Source: Alangreenwoodia sp963602445 | Lineage (GTDB): Bacteria > Bacillota > Clostridia > Peptostreptococcales > Anaerovoracaceae | Length of the DNA: 26,530 nucleotides | NCBI GenBank assembly: GCA_963602445.1 | Contig: CAVCIY010000005.1 | Location: forward strand, 1 to 26,530 | Direction: 5' to 3' | Shown: one piece after another, positions 7,486 to 14,043 of the stretch | Numbering within the stretch: position 1 is the stretch's first letter | Layout: every line of letters starts with the position of its first letter | The notes under the pieces: model-generated | Seen by the model: only the letters and a program-made list of their open reading frames with translations | What the model was told of the DNA's origin: nothing | Databases searched by the model: none | Translations under genes and position numbers: made by a program

Positions 7486-9468
7486 CTAGGACAGCTCCTC
7501 CCACTCCTCATAAGCCGCCGCAAGCTTCTCCTTCTTTTCGGCTGCCGACTCGGAGAGCTCGGAAAGCTTTTCGTAATCGGAAATATATTCTTCAGAGCAC
7601 ATTTTCTGCTCAAGGTCGGAAATCTCGTCCTCAAGTGTTGTGATGAGCTCCTCAAGTGCCTCAATCTTACGCTCGCGGCGTCTCTTTTCAGCTTGGAGCT
7701 CTTTATTTTTCCTGCGCTCGTCAATGCGCTGCTGCTTGTCGCTTTCGGGGCGCGCTGCAGCCATATCCGAGCTTATGGAATTGCTTTTCGAAAGATCGCT
7801 CATATAGGCATTCGCAGACGTGACGGCAGCTTTCTTTTCATTATAATAATCATAATTTCCCGGAAATATTGTCAGACCGTTTCGGCCAAGCTCGTAAATC
7901 GATGTAGGGACCTTATTCAGCAGATATCTATCGTGAGAAACTATTACACATGTGCCAGGAAAATCGAGCAGAGCGTCTTCAAATACTTCCTTAGACGCGA
8001 TATCCAGATGATTTGTCGGCTCATCGAGAATGAGCATATTTGCGCCGGACATCATAAGCTTGAGGAGCGAGAGACGCGCACGTTCACCGCCCGAAAGAGC
8101 GCTTACCGGCTTAAATACGTCATCATTTTTGAAGAGAAATCTTCCCAAAAGCCCACGCAGTTCATTGTCACTGTATAGAGAATAGGCATTTCGCATCTCT
8201 TCTATCACGGTAGATGATTCGTCAAGCATGCTCTGCTGCTGGTCATAATATCCGAAAACGATATTGTGCCCCACCCTGATATGCCCTGCGGAAGGCGGAA
8301 TCTCAGACATGATCATACGAAGAAGAGTAGTCTTTCCTGTTCCGTTTGGGCCTATTATGCAGATGCGCTCGCCCCTTTTTATATCGAAAGAGACGTCGGA
8401 AAATAATATTCTTCTTGAATCGCCGGTGCCGTATGCCGCGGCAATTTCATAAGCCTGAAGAGTGTCATTTCCGCTTTTTGTGCTCTCGTGGAATTTTATT
8501 TTCATTTGGTTGTTTGAAAAAGAAGGCTTGTCTGGCATCTCCATGCGGCTTAGCATTTTTTCCCTCGACTTGGCGCGCTTCGCAAGCTTTTCGGTTCCGC
8601 GCTCCTTAAATCTTCGAACCATATCCTCCTGACGCTTTATCTCTTCACGCTTCTTTTCATAGGTACGAAGCTCGTTCACAAGGCGTACCTTCTTTTCCTG
8701 AGCGTAAAATGTGTAATTTCCCTCATAGACACTGAGCCTGCCGCCATCGACCTCAAAAATTCTATTAACCGTATGGTCGAGGAAATATCTGTCGTGAGAA
8801 ATAATAATCACGGTGCCCTGATAGCTGTGCAGATATTGTTCGAGCCACTTAAGCGTGCCGATGTCAAGATGATTTGTAGGCTCGTCAAGCATGAGAATAT
8901 CAGGCTTCTTCAGCAAAAGTGAAGCAAGCGCGAGTCGCGTGCGTTCACCGCCGGAGAGAGACTCGGTCTTCTTGTCAAAAAAAGACGGCGGAAATGCCAT
9001 GCTGCTCAGAACACCGGTGATCTCGCTCTTGTATCCGTAGCCGTTTTTCAGACGATAATCCTCAGATATCCTGTCATATTCAGAAAGCAGTTTCTGAATA
9101 TGCGTCTCGTCCTCAGTGCTGCTTTGAGATTCAGAAAGACTTGCAATTTTTTCGGAAAGATGCGCCATATCATTTTCCATTTTGATAAGAGGAGAGAATA
9201 TGGAGAGCATTTCTTCATAAACAGTTTTTTCTGAAGTAAACATGTCATTTTGCCTGAAATAGCCTATATTTAAGTCAGACGAAATGAAAAAATTTCCGGA
9301 GTCATAAGACAGATCGCCCGCCAAAATATTCAGAAGCGTGCTCTTTCCGGCGCCGTTCGGACCGACTATGCCGACGCGGTCACCGGCATTTACGTGAAAT
9401 GAAACATTGTTAAAAATTTCATCAACTCCATACGCTTTTGAAAGCTGATTTGCAGAAATAACTATCAT
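7486..9468 (-). CDS. ABC-F family ATPase (YdiF/Uup-like translation factor)
   Basis: A soluble protein of 660 aa with two ABC domains and no membrane segments. ABC-F proteins bind the ribosomal E site; some are housekeeping factors and others give resistance to ribosome-targeting drugs. Walker A of NBD1 is GPNGAGKST (36-44), with signature LSGGERTRLALAS and Walker B MLDEPTNHLD. The interdomain linker contains RRFKERGTEKLAKRA, typical of the YdiF branch. NBD2 has GPNGTGKTT and LSGGERARLSLLK. A charged C-terminal coiled coil of about 100 residues follows. I chose ATG at 9468, not the upstream TTG at 9480, because the TGAGG site lies 6-7 nt before it. The leader contains a candidate attenuator. 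Whether this protein is a resistance factor cannot be told from sequence alone. Confidence 0.92.
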   Translation of the reverse strand: MIVISANQLSKAYGVDEIFNNVSFHVNAGDRVGIVGPNGAGKSTLLNILAGDLSYDSGNFFISSDLNIGYFRQNDMFTSEKTVYEEMLSIFSPLIKMENDMAHLSEKIASLSESQSSTEDETHIQKLLSEYDRISEDYRLKNGYGYKSEITGVLSSMAFPPSFFDKKTESLSGGERTRLALASLLLKKPDILMLDEPTNHLDIGTLKWLEQYLHSYQGTVIIISHDRYFLDHTVNRIFEVDGGRLSVYEGNYTFYAQEKKVRLVNELRTYEKKREEIKRQEDMVRRFKERGTEKLAKRAKSREKMLSRMEMPDKPSFSNNQMKIKFHESTKSGNDTLQAYEIAAAYGTGDSRRILFSDVSFDIKRGERICIIGPNGTGKTTLLRMIMSEIPPSAGHIRVGHNIVFGYYDQQQSMLDESSTVIEEMRNAYSLYSDNELRGLLGRFLFKNDDVFKPVSALSGGERARLSLLKLMMSGANMLILDEPTNHLDIASKEVFEDALLDFPGTCVIVSHDRYLLNKVPTSIYELGRNGLTIFPGNYDYYNEKKAAVTSANAYMSDLSKSNSISSDMAAARPESDKQQRIDERRKNKELQAEKRRRERKIEALEELITTLEDEISDLEQKMCSEEYISDYEKLSELSESAAEKKEKLAAAYEEWEELS

Positions 9469-9535
9469 AAGATACCTCAAATATATAAAAAATACAATTT
9501 ATATCAATTAAACCGTCTTAGAAACCGTCATCAGA

Positions 9536-9585
9536 CAGAAAAATAAGCCTTAGACAGAAAAATGGACGTTTTCTTAAGCTAAGGC
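9536..9585 (-). terminator. Candidate attenuator hairpin in the ABC-F leader
   Basis: On the minus strand, GCCTTAG (9585-9579) pairs with CTAAGGC (9553-9547), and an inner AGAAAA/TTTTCT stem (9574-9569 with 9561-9556) closes a small loop. The hairpin is followed by TTATTTTT. It lies 70-120 nt upstream of the ABC-F start, between its promoter and ribosome binding site, so it would act as a premature terminator. An alternative pairing exists between CCGTCTT (9592-9586) and AAGACGG (9519-9513). Confidence 0.55.
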
Positions 9586-9615
9586 AAGACGGAACCGGAT
9601 GATTTGAAAGTACAT
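9574..9615 (-). CDS. Possible 13-codon leader peptide of the ABC-F gene
   Basis: The reading frame encodes MYFQIIRFRLALA and stops inside the attenuator stem. It contains Arg-Phe-Arg, an instance of the +x+ pattern that is known to stall macrolide-bound ribosomes in leader peptides such as ErmDL. A ribosome paused at these codons (9597-9589) would cover the 5' arm of the hairpin. No clear Shine-Dalgarno sequence precedes the ATG, which is the main weakness of the call. Codon content alone would not identify so short a gene; the argument rests on position and architecture. Confidence 0.4.
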   Translation of the reverse strand: MYFQIIRFRLALA

Positions 9616-9659
9616 GATGTGTGCAAATAAATCGCAGACAAGTCAAAATCCGGCAATGC

Positions 9660-9668
9660 ATTATATCA
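9660..9668 (-). promoter_or_regulatory. Extended -10 promoter of the ABC-F gene
   Basis: On the minus strand TGATATAAT gives a perfect -10 (9665-9660) with a TGn extension. The -35 region (about TTTATT) is poor. It would place the transcript start near 9653 and give a leader of about 185 nt. Confidence 0.55.
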
Positions 9669-9708
9669 TATTTCGGCATAATAATAAAATCCAAAAGAAA
9701 ATAATATA

Positions 9709-9737
9709 TTGAAAAAAAAGTTTGTTATTGTTATAAT
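9709..9737 (+). promoter_or_regulatory. Sigma-A type promoter upstream of rex
   Basis: -35 TTGAAA (9709-9714) and -10 TATAAT (9732-9737) have a 17-bp spacer. The spacer reads tttgttattgt, which partly resembles a Rex half-site (TTGTTA), but the dyad is not complete. The start codon of rex is about 300 nt downstream, so the leader is long. Confidence 0.65.
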
Positions 9738-9782
9738 ATTATCATGCGAGGTTAAATTTTTTGTATTTGCAATCAAATAAAA

Positions 9783-9930
9783 ATCATGTAAAGAATCAAG
9801 CGAAAATCAAGCCAAGAATCAGGCGGAATTCAAGCAAAATTCAAGCGAGATTCAGGCGGAATTCAAGCAAAATTCAAGCGAGATTCAAGTAAAATTCAAG
9901 CCAAGAATCAGGCGGAATTCAAGAAAAAAT
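9783..9930. repeat. 11-bp tandem repeat in the rex leader
   Basis: About thirteen degenerate copies of an 11-bp unit near aattcaagcaa run between the rex promoter and the rex gene. A three-unit block of 33 bp is duplicated exactly (starting at 9820 and 9853). The A/T tracts recur about once per helical turn. Confidence 0.88.
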
Positions 9931-10038
9931 CGAGCACAAAATCATATAAAATGCTGCAAGATGATATCAAACGCCAAACAACTGAATGCAAGACAAAATA
10001 ATTCAAAATAATATATAATTAAAGGTATCGGAGAAGCT

Positions 10039-10677
10039 ATGAAAGAAAAAGTTAAAATTTCCAACGCAGTAGTAAAAAGACTTCCTGTTTATCGCAGATA
10101 TCTGGAAGAACTCATGGCAAAAAATATTGTAAAGATTTCATCGGATGAGCTAAGCTCCCTTATAGGGTTTTCCGCATCTCAGATCAGACAGGATCTCAAT
10201 AATTTCGGAGGATTCGGGCAGCAGGGATACGGCTACAATATAAAGGCTCTGCACAGAGAGATAAATTCCATTCTCGGACTCGACAGAGAATATAAGATGG
10301 TAATCGTAGGAACAGGAAATCTCGGTCAGGCGCTCGCCAACCACTCAAAATATCACAGGACAGGATTTCCGGTTGTGGGGATGTTTGATACAAATCCGAA
10401 AATTATCGGTCTCAAGATAAATGATATCGAAGTCATGGACAGCGAAAATCTTGTAGACTTTTTGAAGACAAACAAGGTTGACATCGGAATCATCACTACG
10501 GACAAAGCAGCGGCCCAATCAGTTGCCGACAAGCTTGTAGAAGGAAATGTAAGAGGCATATGGAATTTCGCAACTACGGATCTTAAGGTTCCCGATCATG
10601 TCGAGGTTGAAAATGTGCATGTGACCGATTCACTAAATATTCTGGCTTATCATATCAAGCAAAGAGACGACGAATAG
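10039..10677 (+). CDS. rex: Redox-sensing transcriptional repressor Rex
   Basis: Rex binds DNA when the NADH/NAD+ ratio is low and releases it when NADH rises, controlling fermentation and electron-transfer genes in Gram-positive bacteria. The 212-aa length is typical. Residues 1-80 form the winged helix with SASQIRQDLNNFGGFGQQGYGY, the family signature. The Rossmann fold follows with VIVGTGNLGQAL, and the C-terminal helix ends in LAYHIKQRDDE. It is monocistronic here. Its neighbour is a ferredoxin gene on the other strand, which fits redox metabolism. The promoter lies about 300 nt upstream, beyond the 11-bp repeat array. Confidence 0.96.
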   Translation: MKEKVKISNAVVKRLPVYRRYLEELMAKNIVKISSDELSSLIGFSASQIRQDLNNFGGFGQQGYGYNIKALHREINSILGLDREYKMVIVGTGNLGQALANHSKYHRTGFPVVGMFDTNPKIIGLKINDIEVMDSENLVDFLKTNKVDIGIITTDKAAAQSVADKLVEGNVRGIWNFATTDLKVPDHVEVENVHVTDSLNILAYHIKQRDDE

Positions 10678-10698
10678 ATAAGGAAAAAACGTCAAGAA

Positions 10699-10800
10699 GT
10701 CAAAAGGAATGCCGGACAGACGGGGAAAAAACAAGATTTGCTCGGCGAAGCAGAAAAGCAAAAAAGGGATGCCGGACAGACGGGGTAAAGACACCAAACG
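10699..10800. repeat. 60-bp direct repeat downstream of rex
   Basis: The element gatgccggacagacgggg (aatgccggacagacgggg in copy one) recurs at a 60-bp step (gccgg at 10711 and 10771), with similar A-rich flanks. The rest of the spacer to 10870 is a run of related short pieces (gtcaaacagaaaagg, ggcgaacagaagc). No gene is seen. Confidence 0.75.
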
Positions 10801-10909
10801 AGCAAAATACGTCAAACAGAAAAGGCTAACAGGCGAAAAACCCGGCGAACAGAAGCTAAAAAGCCGACGAAAATGATGTCGTACGGATTATTACGGATTA
10901 TATGGAAGA

Positions 10910-10945
10910 AAAATGCGGATATACCATAAGGTATATCCGCATTTT
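10910..10945. terminator. Bidirectional terminator between rex and ferredoxin
   Basis: A perfect 16-bp stem is formed by 10910-10925 (aaaatgcggatatacc) and 10930-10945, with loop ataa. T-rich tails lie on both strands (cattttgtttt on plus, gcatttttcttcc on minus). It serves the convergent rex and ferredoxin genes. Confidence 0.92.
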
Positions 10946-10996
10946 GTTTTGTCATAAGAGACTTTTCAAACTATATACTAAATAAGTATCCGTTGA

Positions 10997-11167
10997 TTAA
11001 GCCTGTTCAGGTGCGTCTACCGGACAAATGGAAGCGCAAGCACCACATTCGATACAAGCGTCAGCATCAATCTGGAACTTAGATTCTCCCTGAGTAATAG
11101 CATCAACAGGACACTCTGCTGCACACGCACCACACATGATGCAGCCATCCTTGATCGTATAAGCCAT
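10997..11167 (-). CDS. 2[4Fe-4S] clostridial-type ferredoxin
   Basis: A 56-aa protein with two CxxCxxCxxxCP clusters: C9, C12, C15, C19 and C38, C41, C44, C48. This is the low-potential electron carrier used with pyruvate:ferredoxin oxidoreductase, hydrogenase or Rnf in anaerobes. The start ATG (11167-11165) has a strong AAGGAGG site 7-8 nt upstream. The gene is short and therefore easily missed. It has its own strong promoter and ends at the terminator shared with rex. Confidence 0.97.
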   Translation of the reverse strand: MAYTIKDGCIMCGACAAECPVDAITQGESKFQIDADACIECGACASICPVDAPEQA

Positions 11168-11208
11168 AGTAATACCTCCTTGATGTTTATCAATACTATA
11201 TACGATGT

Positions 11209-11237
11209 ATTATAGCAAAGATTAAAGTGATAGACAA
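11209..11237 (-). promoter_or_regulatory. Strong promoter of the ferredoxin gene
   Basis: On the minus strand, -35 TTGTCT (11237-11232) and TGC-extended -10 TATAAT (11214-11209) are separated by 17 bp. The -10 lies about 42 nt upstream of the start codon. Confidence 0.85.
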
Positions 11238-11766
11238 TATTTATTTGTTGAGTTCATCGTTTATTCTTTCACGATAAAAATACCTTCGGAAGTCTTTCGC
11301 ATGACGGAAGAATTCAAATCATAACATAAGTAGTAGGTGAGATTGGAAATTTGTTATTCAATGACAAGTCAGAGTCGCTTCAGATGACGGTTTAATATTA
11401 AATCGGATATAAATTTGTTGTATTAGATATAGCCTATGAGCTGCGACTGATTTTATGTATACATAAATTAGATATTGTTTTTTTGAGATCCTTAAATTAA
11501 TATAAAAGTGGCACATGCATATATATAGTGCACAAGTGTTCAGCATTTATTTCATGGAGGAAGTGCGGTAAAATGACAGATTCCTTTCAGCGATCTTGCG
11601 TCGCAATAGGTGGGTTATTATTACTGTGTGACACGGAAAGGAGGGATACATCACTAAGAGTGAAAATGTGGTTGTTCTGAAAAAAATTGCTGCAAATAAT
11701 ATCTGCAGCATGATTGTGCATGCACGTCATACAAATCAATAATTTTAGATGAAGGAGGAAGTTTTT
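11238..11766. other. Non-coding region upstream of the surface-protein operon
   Basis: This AT-rich stretch of about 530 bp has no convincing gene and, unlike other spacers here, no tandem repeats. It holds small dyads (for example GCAC and GTGC arms around an AT-rich core near 11507-11530). It also has a perfect Shine-Dalgarno-like AAAGGAGGG at 11637-11645 with no good start codon after it, and a short reading frame at 11573-11680. I could not place a convincing promoter for the operon. A regulated promoter or an RNA leader element may be hidden here; it does not match a c-di-GMP-I riboswitch core that I can recognise. Confidence 0.5.
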
Positions 11767-14001
11767 ATGAGCAAGACCAAAAAGCGAAAAGTGTTATCGC
11801 TATTCATAACACTTTGCATGCTTGCAACAATGTTTACTTGTCTGAGTGGCACTGTCAATGCAACCTCGACGGTATGGAGCGGCGCGACTGCATCTTCATA
11901 TGCGGGTGGTGACGGAAGTTCTGCGAATCCGTATCAAATTGCTACTGCAGAACAGCTGGCATATCTTGCCCAACAGGTGAACTCGGGAACATCCTATTCC
12001 GGTTCATATTTTGAGTTGACGCAAGATATATTCTTGAATACAAGCAGTGAACCCAGCGCAAACACGTGGCCTGCTATAGGCACGCGATATGCTCCTTTTG
12101 CCGGTACTTTTGACGGCAATGGTCATTATGTTTGTAATCTTTACATTTATTCGCCAACTACAAGTACAGTGACACACAAGGGTTTATTTGGCAGCAATGA
12201 TGGTACGATTAAAAATGTCGGTGTGACTGGAACTGTAGGAGCTTATCGGTATGCAGCCGGTATTGCGGGATACAATAGCGGAACCATTATATCATGTTTT
12301 AACTCGGCTGCTGTCACAGGCAACGACAGCGGAAGCAGAGGCTCAGGAGGTATTGCCGGAGCAAACAGCGGTACAATCAGCTATTGCTACAACACCGGGG
12401 CAGTCAACAGCCTGTACAGACCTGCAGGTGGCATTGCCGGTATTTTTGATACGTCGGGAACGATTTCGAATTGTTACAGCATCGGGGAGATCTCATCTGC
12501 CGGAGGAACGAGTTACGCCGGTGCTATCGTATCTACAAAAAACAATGGCAGTATTTTGAATTGCTATTATCTGAACACCAGTGCATCTCATGCGGTTGCA
12601 TATCCATCTTCCACAGTAGGAACGAAAACCGCAAATGAAATGAAATCCTCTGATTTTGTTTCGACATTGGGAAGCAGCTATTTCAAGGACGATCCCGGAG
12701 ATGAATACAATGACGGTTATCCTGTTTTATTGTGGCAGGATCATGCTGTTCCTGAATCGCCCGGTTCGGTAAGCAACACTGTATCATTTACATGCAATAA
12801 TGCTTCGTTTATTCCAAGCCTGACAACAACAGACGGGTCGGCAAGCTTTACAGTTTCACCTGACTCCGGATATGCTGCTATGACAGTCATTACGCTTCCG
12901 GTAAGCAGTGGTGCTTATATAAGTAAAACTGCCGCAAACAGTTATACAATCTCCAATATCACAACAGATGTTCAAGTAACGGTTTCGGCATATTCATCTG
13001 CGGTTTACGAAGCAGCTGCCGCCGCTTCGGGTATTATTGATGTAAAGTCAAGTTCTGCTGCGATTAACGGCAGCTCTTATGAAAATGAAAGACTGCTTGT
13101 CGATTGCTCTAATCAAGCTACTGCACTGACTGTCAACAATCTGACAATTACAAACGGAGACACCAACGTAATCAACTTTGGTAACTACAGCAACACTCTT
13201 ACTCTAAATGGAGAAAATATATTAAGGGGTGAGGCCGGAAATTACGCAGCCATACATGTTCCGTCAAGCAGCTCGATACTTATTAACGGTACAGGAAGCC
13301 TCAATATGTATAAAAATTCTCTTGGCGCAGGCATCGGAGGGGATAGCGGCGAAGCCAACGGAACGGTTACTATAAGCAGCGGCACTATTTTTGCTCAGGG
13401 CAGCAGTACAGGAGCAGTGATAGGTACAGGTGCCAATGCAGCTTCTGCAGGAAATATAAATATAACCGGCGGTCAGCTGAACCTCGCAACCTTGTCTAAT
13501 GGAGCTGTTATAGGAGGAGGCGTTGGCGGTTCTATCGGTGCCGTAAGTATCACAGGAGGCAATCTAAATCTTGTAAGTGATTGGAACGGTGTGTGTATCG
13601 GTGTCGGAAATTCAAGCAACACAGCAGGAAATCTTTACATAAACGGTGCATCGCTTTACGTAAAGGCTACCAATAATCGTACAAGTTCTACACCATTGAT
13701 AACGGCAACGGTTACATCATCTGCATCCAGCAGTGTTGCTCTATATCCTGCGGCGATTCCATACGCTGGTTGTTCAATGGGAATATGGGAAGAAGCTACT
13801 TGCTTATATGACGGAGCTGTGAATAATTACGGTTTTGTTAAGCAAGCCTCAGAATCAGAAGGTCGGTGGGAATCTAATACATCAGATACAATCTATTTAT
13901 ATTTAGCACCGACTACACATTTGGTTTATACAGATTCTGCATATTATACTTGTACATATGATGCAAGTTTAAATCAATTTGATGTTGTTCAATATGCATA
14001 A
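11767..14001 (+). CDS. Secreted GLUG-repeat / beta-helix surface protein without anchor
   Basis: First gene of the surface operon, 744 aa. I chose ATG 11767 because AAGGAGG (11752-11758) is 8 nt upstream; the ATG at 11749 precedes that site. Residues 1-32 are a signal peptide (VNA/T cleavage). A GLUG module follows (about 36-325), with repeats such as GGIAGANSGTISYCYNTGAV, and ends in GYPVLLWQ (317-324). A small beta-sandwich-like region (about 335-415) precedes a beta-helix-like region (about 422-640) of NITGGQLNL/TISSGTIFAQ repeats, resembling the carbohydrate-binding DUF4353 type. No SLH, dockerin, LPXTG or membrane segment is present, so it must be released or held by a partner. The function is likely adhesion or carbohydrate binding; no catalytic motif is seen. 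Confidence 0.85.
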   Translation: MSKTKKRKVLSLFITLCMLATMFTCLSGTVNATSTVWSGATASSYAGGDGSSANPYQIATAEQLAYLAQQVNSGTSYSGSYFELTQDIFLNTSSEPSANTWPAIGTRYAPFAGTFDGNGHYVCNLYIYSPTTSTVTHKGLFGSNDGTIKNVGVTGTVGAYRYAAGIAGYNSGTIISCFNSAAVTGNDSGSRGSGGIAGANSGTISYCYNTGAVNSLYRPAGGIAGIFDTSGTISNCYSIGEISSAGGTSYAGAIVSTKNNGSILNCYYLNTSASHAVAYPSSTVGTKTANEMKSSDFVSTLGSSYFKDDPGDEYNDGYPVLLWQDHAVPESPGSVSNTVSFTCNNASFIPSLTTTDGSASFTVSPDSGYAAMTVITLPVSSGAYISKTAANSYTISNITTDVQVTVSAYSSAVYEAAAAASGIIDVKSSSAAINGSSYENERLLVDCSNQATALTVNNLTITNGDTNVINFGNYSNTLTLNGENILRGEAGNYAAIHVPSSSSILINGTGSLNMYKNSLGAGIGGDSGEANGTVTISSGTIFAQGSSTGAVIGTGANAASAGNINITGGQLNLATLSNGAVIGGGVGGSIGAVSITGGNLNLVSDWNGVCIGVGNSSNTAGNLYINGASLYVKATNNRTSSTPLITATVTSSASSSVALYPAAIPYAGCSMGIWEEATCLYDGAVNNYGFVKQASESEGRWESNTSDTIYLYLAPTTHLVYTDSAYYTCTYDASLNQFDVVQYA

Positions 14002-14043
14002 ATAATTCAATATGAAATACATTTAATAAGGAGATATTTTATA

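Noticed and set aside
7306..8178. A 290-codon open frame on the plus strand
   Set aside because: It lies mostly antisense to the ABC-F gene and starts in a repeat-rich spacer. It has no ribosome binding site or recognisable domain.
9524..9661. A longer leader frame from the ATG overlapping the ABC-F -10 box
   Set aside because: Its ATG lies inside the -10 hexamer region, upstream of the expected transcript start, so it would not be transcribed from that promoter.
9715..9731. Rex autoregulatory operator in the rex promoter spacer
   Set aside because: Only a TTGTTA-like half-site is visible, in an AT-rich context; the inverted half TAACAA is missing.
9791..9997. An open frame of about 68 codons through the 11-bp repeats before rex
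   Set aside because: It has no start codon at its beginning (a TAA precedes it) and no ribosome binding site. It is open only because the repeat lacks stop codons in this frame.
11573..11680. A 35-codon frame upstream of the surface operon
   Set aside because: GGAGG lies 12 nt upstream, which is possible, but the peptide shows no recognisable feature and no conservation can be tested here.
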